In this document: positions 44,555-56,500 of the stretch, piece by piece | Layout: every line of letters starts with the position of its first letter | Numbering within the stretch: the stretch's first letter is position 1 | Assembly: GCA_002118135.1 (NCBI GenBank) | Contig: BDIU01000195.1 | Span: forward strand, 62,001-126,000 | Reading direction: 5' to 3' | Source of the DNA: Trebouxia sp. TZW2008 | Lineage: Eukaryota > Chlorophyta > Trebouxiophyceae > Trebouxiales > Trebouxiaceae | DNA: 64,000 nucleotides | Translations under genes and position numbers: made by a program | The notes under the pieces: model-generated | Databases searched by the model: none | The model's input: only the letters and a program-made list of their open reading frames with translations | What the model was told of the DNA's origin: nothing

Positions 44555-47500
44555 ATGGTGAAACAACGCATGGCAACGGCAGACGTTGCCGGAGAGGTTG
44601 CATGTCTCAGGCAGCGTGTGCTGGGCATGCGAGTTGCAAACTTGTATGATCTGAACAGCAAGGTAAGGAGCTGATCTGCATCGATGCATACTTGGCTCGC
44701 TTAGCACGTTAGAAGTTAAGGGCTACACCCCGGCATCTCAAGACAAGTGACATATGTGTGTAGTAGCTGCAACTTGCATGCACACAGTTGTATTTTGCAT
44801 CTGCATGCAATGTTGTGCACTTGCAGCTCCTGAGCATGAATCGGTCTCCGCAGACATACATGCTGAAGTTGGCCAGGAGTGGTGAAGATGGTGAAAAAGC
44901 CTTTCTGGTGTTAGAGAGCGGAAGCCGATTTCACACTACTCAGGTGAAGCTGCTGCTTATGCATATGCATGACCCTGTTGCTTTAATCGTGATGCCACGC
45001 ACCCAGTATAATTGAGGGAGTTGCAAGTGAATGCTCCTCACTGCTGCATTGATAAACACTTCGTCAATTACCAAGAGTGTGCGTACACCAAGTTGTCCTT
45101 CCTCAACGACATCACAGCAGTCAGAAAGCCTGATTGGCTCCCACTTGCCTTGTCCTTATGTCAAGAACGTTATTGACTTGAGTGTCCTTATAAACAGAGA
45201 TTATTGTACAGACGAGCAAGGGTCATGCCCGCTACCTTCAGCTTGTTGACCTCAGCCTGCTCCACCTCGGGACATTTCTTCTGCTGTCTGTCTGCAATAG
45301 TGTGCGTCACAAAAAGCAAGTGCACAAAGTCATAAGCTCTGTTATGTGTAGAGACGCTGCAACTTTAGCGACAGCAGCAGCGACAGATGCTGTCAAACCT
45401 TGTAACAAATTGCTACAATCCTATTCATATACATTCACTTTGGCATTGGCTCATGTCTGCAGACATTCTCTTGCCCAAGATACAAAACATCTATTGTGTG
45501 AATATGCTGCCATGTGCCTGCAGTATCAGAAGGAAAAGCGTGATACAGTCATGGCAGCTGTTGTGCCCTCTGCCATTGCGACAGCGTGTACTGCATACTG
45601 CAATTGCTCAACGGCACAAGACTCACCATGTGAATACGCTGCCATGCGCTTGCAGTACCAGAAGGAGAAGAGTGACACCCCAAGCAACTTCACACTGAAG
45701 CTGCGCAAGCATCTGAGGACACGGCGGCTGGAAGACATCAAGCAGCTGGGCGTTGATCGCATTGTGGATTTTCAGTTTGGCACCGGGGACTCTAGGTTTC
45801 ACCTCATCCTCGAGCTTTACTCTCAGGTGAGTAGTTTCTCTTTGAAACACCTGCACCATTTACCAAGAAAGCTGTCCTTGCACAAATTTGGAACCAGGTA
45901 CTTCAGGTCCCACCTCAGCCTGGAGCTTTACTCTCAGGTACAGTAATCTCTCTCTATAACGACTGTATTGGTTACGAAGAAAAGTGTCTTTGCATCAAAT
46001 TGTCCTCACTTGGAGATACCACTGCAGTTAAAGCGCGGTGATAGGACAGATTCCTGATCGCCTTGTCCTTACATCGAGAGTGTCCTTACATCAAGTATAC
46101 TTGAAGCAACTATTGTACAGCCAGAAAGAGCCTCAGAAGCTTGCTCTTGGCAAGTTGGGCATGACCAAATCTGCACTGGCGCTACCCACAGTGCTGTGTT
46201 GACGCTCAATTGCCAAAGAATGTCAGCTTGCGCCACAGACAAATACATATAGAGTGCATTCCTTTACTTCACAGTGTTAGCAGGATGCATCTGCATTGAA
46301 GCTGCCCACAATGCTAGATGAACACTTAATTGCCAAAGAAGATTATCTTGTGCCTCGGACAAATACATGTGGAGTGTGCTGCTGTGCTTTACAGGGTCAG
46401 CAGAATGCATCTGCACCTCAGTTGAGATTGGCTGATCCTCTGCATGCCATGTCTCTTGCAAGACCCTTGCCTGCACCTGTTGGCAGATTGAGGAGACAGC
46501 TGCCTGTGTGCTGCAGCTTGTTCAGTGCGCTGGTGACATTTTGTGACCGCACACTTTAAGGGCGTCACATGATGAGCTATTGCTGCACAATCTGCAGGGC
46601 AATCTCATCCTGGCGGACTCAAACTATGAGGTTTTGACCCTGCTGAGATCACACAGAGATGATGCCAAGGGCTTTGCCATCATGGCCCGTCACCCCTACC
46701 CTATTCACACTATCAGGCTCAGGCAGCCGCTCTCTTCAGACCAGCTGAACTCTGCCTTGGAGTCAGCAGATGACAAGCAGTCTTTGCGAGGTGATGCTTG
46801 CTGTCGTTGCTTTGGTTCATGTTGCGCTGCTTTGACATATGGGCAGAAAAGCCACAAGCTCTAGCCCTCCCAGTATGCAGCTGTCTTGTCATGTTTGTAA
46901 CACCCTATGTGGCGTCATAGTCTCAGTTTCGGTTGCCAATCACTGGCGCCAGGTGATGTTGATGAGGCACTGTTTCATGGTCCAGCAGTGGCAGACCACT
47001 GCATCTAGTCAGCAGGACCACTTGCTGTTGCACAACACAAGCAGCCGTGATTTTGCACTCAGATGGTCTTACCCTGCAGGTGTCCCCAATGGGGCATTGC
47101 TGCACGGCCCTGCCGTGGCCGACCACTGCATCTTATCAGCAGGACCAGTTGCTTTTGCACAATCCAATCAGCAGGAACTTTGCACTCAATGGCCTTGTCA
47201 TGCAGGTGTCCTCAATCAAGCATTGCCATATGGTCCAGCTGTGGCAGACCATTGTATTTTATCAGCAGGCCTGTCGCCCCAGCTTCAGGTCAGGGCTACC
47301 CCCCTGACCCCTGAGCAGCGTCAGGGGCTGCTGACTGCTGTGCATGGGTGGGAGAAATGGCTGGATGACTGTGAGACCAGAGCACCTAAGGGCTACATCA
47401 CATACAGGCGGGCAGGTAATTTGCTTCGGTGCACAAGTGTCATGTGCTGCCATGCCATATGTACTAGAGCATTTCACCTCAACCATAATGTGCTGACTAA

Positions 47501-50500
47501 GAAGCAGCACTATAGATGAAACCAGAGCACCAAAAAGCTACATCACATACGGGCGAGCAGTTCTGTCTGCAAACACTTGAGCCAAGTGTGTGAGCATAAC
47601 CCTCCTCTTTGCCTGCATTGGTCATTTGCGTTCAAGCATTCGATTGGCATTGGATTCTGCTTTGCTGCTGCCAGGCGCTGCCATATCTTCTGCTTACATC
47701 AGTTACTTTGGCAAAACCTGAACGTGGTGGGCTGACTGAACAATCCCAAGGTCTCAAGCTGTTTTGCATGTAAGCAAGCTGCTTTGACTCTCATGGCTGT
47801 GCTGTAGTTGTTACTGTTGTGGCAATTGTATTTTCATCATACCCCAATTACATTCGCAACCTGACTGATCAGCCATAGTACCTGTCAAGGTTTTGCCGAG
47901 GACATGCTGCACAACAGTGAAATACGGCTGGCGATGCTTGTGTCAGCCATGTGTAACGCATTGTGAACTCTAGTGCTGATCTATCACATTCAGCATCATT
48001 GCCAGCACATTTTCAAGCAAATACAGGTGCAAATTGCATTGAAAAAGTGTCAAAGGTCTGCCTTGCAAGACAACATTGTGATTCTGTTGACGATGCTGCA
48101 GCAGTGCGTGACCAGGCCCTGTTGCAATGCAGCATGACTGCAACCATGGCAATAACAACAAAATGTTGTGTTGCAGATGAGCCAAAGCGCAGTAAGAAGC
48201 AGTCTGCAGAAGCTTCTTCTTCTGCTGAACCTGCGCAACCCATATCTCATACCCCAGCTCCTGACCCTAGCCAACCCTCTGGCACAAACCCTAGTGAGTT
48301 GGCCAAAAAGCTGGAGGGTATAGTATATGAAGACTTTGACCCCCTGCTGCTGAAACAGAATGAAGCTGCGCAAAAGCTGGAGTTTGACACATACGATGCA
48401 GCTCTGGATGAATTTTATGCCAAGGTGAACTTGCTGCATTTGCACAGATAGGGGTAGAATTGGGAATTGGTTTTGGACTGCTCGCTTGTCAGAGACCAAA
48501 AGATCATTCAGCATGTCATGCTCAGCTGTGAAGCATGCTCAATTTCCGCTCAAAACCTGTGCTTGGCCAGCATTGTATCCAGTAAGTCTCCTTAGCATCT
48601 CATTGGATTGCAGCTTCCTTACTCACTTTCTGCTTTAGCTGCCCACAACTAGCCCATGTGAGCTCTTGTCTAGGAAAACAGGACCGACGTTCATTTGAAG
48701 CTTCAGATCAACAAGAAATCCTCTGTCCATGCTCATCCGCATTGCAGAAGTACAGTTGGAATCTTGCCAAGACCATGTCAACATGAGAAGCATTATTGCT
48801 GCAGATTGAGGGGCAGCAGGTGGAGCGCAATCAGGCCCAGCAGGAGAAAGCGGCGCTGGGCAAGCTGGAGCGTATCAAGTTGGACCAGGGCAAGCGCGCT
48901 GATGACCTTGAACGGGAGGCTGCTGAAGCAGAAAGCAAGGTAGGCACAATCCAATGACTTCCAAAGCAAAAGTCTGCAGTCTCCAAAGCCTTGGCTCAAT
49001 AGCTCAAATAGCAATGTCACCATTGTTCAAGACGATAACATCAGCTTTATGCATAATCATCAGGGACATCAGAACTACCTGCAGCAAAAACCGCAGCAGG
49101 GCAAGCTGACAATCTGAAGCAGGAGGCCGCTGAAGCAGACAGCAAGCTACGCACAGCTGTCAAGAATGTACTGATGCAAAATCCAGCTTTGCTGCCATCA
49201 CTGTCATTCAGATTTGCCTTTGTCAGATGCAAGTTGCGCAGCTTGGGACAGGTTTGACACAAGGCAAGGAGGCTGATGGGGGAGAGCAAGCATGCACAGG
49301 AGTGAATCACAATGACTTGCACATACAGAAGCAAGCACATTGAACGATGAGTGCTACAACAGGATAACAATGTCATCATTACATTCACATTTGCAAGCCT
49401 TTGCTGTATACAACTTGAACCTACCACCACCTTGCGTTGACTGCAGTGCAGGCTGCCCTGATTAAGTACAACTTGACAGCTGTGGATGCTGCAATCAACT
49501 GTGTGAGAGAGGTCCTAGCATCAGGTCTAGACTGGCAAGAGCTGGGCCAAATGATTGAATTCAGCGACATCTGTCTCTGAGCCTTCTCCTTTGACTGCAA
49601 TGCAGGCTGCTCTGATTGAGTACAACCTAACAGCAGTAGATGCCGCCATCAACGCTGTGAGAGAGGCCTTAGCATCAGGTCTAGATTGGCGTGAGCTAGC
49701 TCAGATGATCAAGGCTGAGCGGCGAGCTGGCAACCCTGTGGCTGGCTTGATTGACTCTCTGGCATTGGACAAGAACAAGATCACCGTTGTCTTGGAGAAC
49801 TTTCTGGACGAAGAAGATGCTGATGACGACGCCATGACCCGCCCAGCTACCAAGGTGAGCACATGTCCAAATCAGGGGATACATCTACCTCACCCCTTGT
49901 CTTGTGATCCTGAGACAGCCAAAACCGGCGATTGATAAATTCATTCAGGGGCTGCATGCGTATCACCACTCCTGCTGCGATCCTGAGCACCAGTACATTA
50001 ATGACTGCGTTGATTACCATGGAAAATGTGCTTACATCGAATTGTTATTACTCAGGAATACCACTGTAGTCAGAATGCAGTGCTTGGTTCCCAAATTGCA
50101 TTGTCCTTACATCGAGAGTGTCTTTGATATCAAAGCATCACTGTAGTTGGCACATTGGTGGACAGACTGATTGGTCAAGTATGGCTGGCTAGATTGAATC
50201 TCTGGCACTGGACAAGAACATTATCACTGTAGTCTTGAAGATTCACTTGAACGATGAGGGTGCTACCGGTGAAGCATAACACGGTTAGCCACTAAGTTGA
50301 CCTCATGTGTCAACTGATGCATTGGGTTCATCAGCAGCATGCATATGAACCCGGCGCCCCAATTGGCACATGATGTCACCTCAGTAGCTCGGCCTGTCAT
50401 GAAGAGACTGTGAAAAGCCATTGAGTGATGGAGTCATTGACCAACTGATGGCGTGAATGCTCAGCATTGTTATATGTGTGCAACAAATCCTTTCAGCAAC

Positions 50501-53500
50501 TTTTGACTGTTAAAATTGTCGTGTCTAACAATGACATTGCTATCATGAAGCCGTGCATGTCTTTGACCTTATCGTTTTGCGCTTGCTGCCAATGCATGAA
50601 AGGATTTCGACAGCATGACAGTCAGGAAATATGGACTTTACTTACAGGGGTTCCCTGCGGAGCACCTCATGTGACACAGGGGCTTGACTTTGCCTGACTC
50701 AATCCTTGCTTTTAATCACATGGTCCAGAGTGCAGAGCTGATGAAAGTTCCCTCAACAAATTGCAAAAAGGTGCAGGTTGAGCTTGCCCTAGACTTGAGC
50801 GCATATGCAAATGCCTGTGCGCACTAAGAGAAGTGCAAACAGCACATTGTGAAGCAGCGGAAGACAGTAGATGCCAACGAGAAAGCTCTTGAAGCAGCAC
50901 ATGGTCAAGCAGCAGAAGACAAGTGACGCCAACGAGAAAGCCCTGAAAGCTGCAGAAAGGAAGGCTCTGCAGCAGCTGCCAGAATGCGACCATGCTGCAA
51001 GTCTGCTCGACCAGCTGATCATCTGACTGCCAAACTGTCTGACTGCAGGTTGAGCTTGATCTAGACCTGAATGCTTACGCAAATGCTCGTGCGCACTATG
51101 AGAAGCGCAAACAGCACATTGTGAAGCAGCAGAAGACAGTGGATGCCAATGAGAAAGCCCTCAAAGCTGCAGAAAAGAAAGCACAGCAACAACTGAGTCA
51201 AGTGAGGTCCAAGACTGCCATCCAGCATGTGCGCAAGCCCCACTGGTTTGAGAAGTTCAACTGGTTTGTGACCAGCGAGAACTACCTGGTCATCAGTGGA
51301 AGAGACGCTCAGCAAAATGAGCTGATTGTGAAGCGCTATCTGAAGTGAGTTAAGATGCTTGCTGCAATGTATGCTTTGCCAAACCTGGTTTTTGAGCTCA
51401 TGCAGAAGCTGTGTACTGCATGCTGACTTGCATGATCCATTCTTCACCGTCACTGTCAGTCCCTAGCATGCCAGCATAGTGTCTGTCTGGGTACCGGTGT
51501 TTGAGGCATGCGTCCCGGGCTTCTTGCCCTCACAGAGGCACCCATCACCATTCCTTTGTTTTCCAACTGAAAACTGTGGTGGGGTGCTTGTCCTACTGGC
51601 TGGCTCCAGGAAAGGGAATGTGTACGTACATGCTGACTTGCAAGGTGGTGCCACCTATCGTTGTGGTTCATTGCCATGACAAGCCGTTCCTGCCTGAGCA
51701 TTTACGTCTTTGCCCCTTTATGGGGCGTTTATTTAACAGTTTGGCTGCAGAAAGGGGCTTCTGTCTTTGATCTGTACGGGGCGAGGTCAACCATCAGGTC
51801 GTTCCCGGACATGACAGGCTGGTGGTTGTCTCTGTGAATGGTGAACAACAGGCGTGATTAAATGCCTGCAGGAAGGGAGACCTGTATGTGCATGCTGACC
51901 TACATGGGGCGGCATCAACCATCATCAAGAACCATGAGCCTGAAAAGGCAGTACCCCCATTGAGTATCAGCCAGGCTGGTGCAGCATGCGTCTGTCGTAG
52001 TGCTGCATGGGATGCCAAAATTGTCACCTCCGCTTGGTGGGTGCATCACCATCAGGTACAGCACTTGTCTCTCTGACAAGTGCTTTTTGTGACACCCTGT
52101 CTGGGCAGCATGCACAATCACTTGTTTGATCAGCTCAGTGCATCCTCAGCAACACAGCACAACAGCCTGATGTGCCAGGCATCACTTTCTTACTTTTTCA
52201 TCTTTCTCCTACAATTGTCCTACTGTTGTTGTTGCGGCTGTTGATGTCGCCGTTGTCCTCATCATCATCGCCATTATCATGATGTCCACCAATGTCGTGG
52301 ACACTATTGTTATTTTCCCATCAATGGTTTTGTTATTGCAGGTGTCCAAGACAGCACCTACAGGGGAGTATCTGACCGTGGGATCCTTCATGATCAGGGG
52401 GAAGAAGAACTTCCTGCCTCCCAACCCCCTGGTCATGGGCTTTGCCTTCTTGTTCAAGCTGGTAATGCTATGCAATCTACAACTTTTCTACATCTCATTC
52501 TATGTTTGTCCAAGCTCTAAAGTGTGACATGCTGGTGGCCGTGTCGTTCGTTACGAAAAGTCTGGTCAGCATGCTAGGGCACAGCTTGTATAACACAGGC
52601 ACCCTGCTCATGTGAAATTTGCTGACTTCAACTGCTGCATGCGTTGCCTACAGCTTGGCAGAAAGTGACTTAGGCAAGGACTGAATGAATCAGCATGCCA
52701 TGTTGTGATCTCATGTTGGCACAACAAGCAAGGCCATCAGATTGACACTTGCTAACACTGCATTATAACTCATGTCTGTGTGTGCTATTGCAGGATGAGT
52801 CATCCATTGCTGCTCATCTGGGTGAGCGGGCGCCAAAGTTGGCAGAAGATGAGTCACCACTGGGTCAGCAAGACAATGCTGATCACATCAATGACCAGGA
52901 ACCCGCAGAGAATGGTGCCACAGGTATTGCTCGATGGGAACTGTTGCAGATGCAATCATGGCAGCATCAAGTAGCTTAGCATTGCCATCATGCATGCAGC
53001 CCAGCAGCATGGCAAATCGAACGCTGACGCTTGCTACCCTAAATGGCATCAGCACAGTAGCAAGTGGAATCTGACATTTGCAATATGAGTACTTGCAGCA
53101 AGCAGTTGTGCATGTTTAATGTAGCACTGTGTGGTTGCAAAGTCGTGAAGCTTTGGTGTCTACCAGCAGACAAGCTAGCAATGTGCAGGTCAGATTCTGA
53201 AGAGACCGGGACAACAGCTTTCAGCACATTTGATGTTTTAGGCACGTTCACTACAAGTACGCGTCTGTGATCTGCAGGCAGAAGTCAGGCAGGCCAAACA
53301 GGTGATGATGCATCTTCAGCAGCACAGCCAGACACCCCAGCAAGCGTTTCAGAACAGGGCTCTGGGGCTGCTGCCTTTGCCCTCGAGGCCTTGTTGGATT
53401 TTGCATCATGGCAGATGTGTTTTGATTTGACATTCACCCCAGATGCATGTTTGTGTTCTTGCAGGCAAAAGTCAGGCAGGTCAAAGAGATGATGATGCAT

Positions 53501-56500
53501 TTTCAGCAGCACAGCCAGACACCTCAGCAAGCATTTCAGGGCAGGGCTCTGGGACTGCTGCCTCTGCCCTTGAGGCCTTCCTGGACAGCTCAGCTCAGCC
53601 CTCCAACAGGCAGCTGCAGCATACGCAGTCTTACTCCAAGTACGTCACAGCACTGACCTAGTTGCTGCAGTCAATACAGTTCATGCCCTGTCCTGCTGTG
53701 CTCATACCTCCTGTCTCATGCAAGGCAGGACCATAGCAATGTCTACTAGTCATGAAGCTGACGTGCTGCTGAATTTGTGTGTATGAGCAGCTGTCTGAAG
53801 GTCCAGCTCATGTCTACATAGTAAGGATGCCAGCTTGGATTTCTTGCTCAACAAAACCACATAAGCAGCATTGCGTTGAAAGACCTCACAGCACTGCTGC
53901 GACACAATCAGCAGTCTTGACTGAGACATGTTTTTCAGGTTTTCAGTTTCATGAAATGCATCATGTTTTGCAAGTCTGTTTTGCTTGTCCACATATTCAA
54001 CCTTTGCTTATGTTGATGATGATACACCTATGAGGACATGTAACACTGGGCTTGCTTGTCTGCACATGCAATTGTCAAGGGCCTGCATGGCTGAGACAGC
54101 TGCTGCATGCGCATGCATCCCAGGTAGGGTCAGCAATGCAGCCACATGCAAGCAAAGGGTTTGATAGATTCTGCTGGGCTTTCATGGAATTGATGTCCAC
54201 TTTGCAACTACACACTGCATATTGCCAGGCACAGCAGGCGTCAGACAGCCCGAACCCAATGGCCTTGTGGCAACTGCTTGCAGGTATGGCTTAGCAGCAC
54301 CAGAGCACAGCCATGCATCTGGACTAGACAGTACTCAGGCTGAGGATTTCAATGGGGATGCTGCACTTGGGGTTGGCACTGGCAGGCGCCACCTGTCAGC
54401 AAAGGAGCGCAAGCTTATGAAGAAGCAGGTGGGCCGCATTACATCTCTGCTTATGGAACATGGGCATTTTCATTGCAGTTGAACATTGTTGCTGCACCTG
54501 GGGGTAGTGCTGCTAGACACCTGTAAGCGAAGGAGCGCAGGCTCATGCAGAAGCAGGCGAGCTGCTTGTCTAATTGTTTTTCTGATTGCATATGTCTTCC
54601 GTTGCCATTGCTGTTGGGAAGTCAGGAAGTATACAGCTCTTGATGCTGTCAGTCGCAAGAGCTTACTTCAAGTCACCTTGGTTTGCCAGACCCCAAAGGT
54701 GAAGGCGTTCATAATAATGTCAGATTTGCCAACTTGCAGATTGAAAGTGTCCACAGCTGCATTACTGATGTCCCTGTATGTGATGTCCTAATTTTGTGAG
54801 CTGGATTCAGGGCTCAGAGGCGCCACAGCAAGGTGACCAGCCAGCAGCTGCAAATGGTGATGCACAGCAGGCAAGTGAGGCTGACCAACAGAGCTTGCAG
54901 GCTGCCAGACAGGCTGAGCAAGCACGTAGGGAAGCGAAGGCAGGGTCAGGCAACGGACAGCAGCCTCAGGCTTCACAACAAGCCAATCCTCAGCAGCAGG
55001 TCTGCTCGTCCGTGCTTTTAACTACAGTAATTGTGGTTACAGCTCTTGTGGCCACTGTATCTTGATTTACCTAGATGCTGTATGCATCTAGGGTCACAGG
55101 CTGTGGTGACATTGCCTTTGATAAGAAGCTCTGTCTGTGAACACAATGTATATGGTCACGCTCCATGTCACCGCATTGTCAGCGTTTTCATTGTGCATCG
55201 TCACAGCAACTTCATTTCACAGCTGCTGACTGACATCAAAGTCTGCGCATGGTACTCACATCCGGCATATCTGGTGGTGGGCATGCTGTGCAGCAAGCTG
55301 TCATCTGTTACAGGCATCAGCAGCATGTCATTATGCAATGCTGCGGGGCATGACATCATCAACGGTTGTTGGCAAAGGTTTAAGGGATAGACAGATAGGT
55401 TGTGAAGCCAGCCCGCCAAGCACACAGACTGCTAGCACTTTCACCTGTATGCTGTTGGCCACAAGTATACGCATAGCACAGATGCATGCATGCCAGCTTG
55501 GACAGCAATGTGGTGATTGTGGTTGTGGCAGGTTGTGAGAGGGAAGAAGACAAAGGCTGCCAAGGCCAAGGCCAAGTATGCCGACCAAGATGAAGAGGAC
55601 CGGGAGCTGGCAATGCAGTTCTTGGCGTCTGCAGGTGCTTCACTGCCCTTGCTGATTGTGTTATATAACCTGAATCTGTATGCCTGGCCTGGATGGAATG
55701 TGAAGACGTGCATACTCTGTCATTGTCAAATGTGATGTTCAATGCAATGTAATTGGCACCTCTTGGTCAGTTGCTTGCCTAGCCATACGCTAGGCAGTAG
55801 CCGCTCAAGTCAGCCCAGCCTTGTGTCATCTATGCAGGTGGACAAAAGAGCAAGCAGGAGAAGAAAGAAGCGCACAAAGCCAGATGGCGCACCAAGAAGC
55901 ATGATGACAGCATTCTGTGTGCAACACAGCGCTGTGCTTGCTGTGTTCAGTTGTGAATGGTTTTCAGGTGGCCAGAAAAGTGCAAGCACGAAAAGAAAGA
56001 AGCATGCAAAGCAAAGCAGCGGGCTGAGTAGACCAAAATGCCAGTTCACTCAACCAAATTTTCACTGTGTATGCAAAGCTGCAATCTGCTTGTGGTTCAT
56101 ATGCAGGCGGGCAAAAGAGCAAGCAGGAGAAGAAGGAGGCGCACAAAGCCAAGCGGCGTGCCAAGAAGCACGACGACAGCTCAGAGACAGCAGCTCTGCT
56201 GAATGCAGCTCCCACTGCAGAAGCTCTGGCGGCAGTTGGAGCCACCCAAATGAGTCATGCTGCAGCTGCAAGGCAGGCTGAGATTGACAAGAATAGAGCT
56301 GCCTGGCAGGCTAGGACACAAACAGCTGCTACTGGTGACTCAGTTGTCAGCTCCCGCAAGGAGAGTGAAGTTGCAGCTGCTCCTGGTGATACATCCAGCT
56401 CCAGAACAGACAGTCAACCTGCAGCATCGGGGACCAAAACTGCTGCTGGTGATGCAAACAGCTCCAGAAAGGGGAGTGAAGCTGCAACAGCTCCCATCAC

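Noticed and set aside
46839..47519. Continuous 226-codon plus-strand frame
   Set aside because: It is a by-product of three tandem copies of NEMF exon 5, whose unit length keeps the frame. Only the last part is coding.
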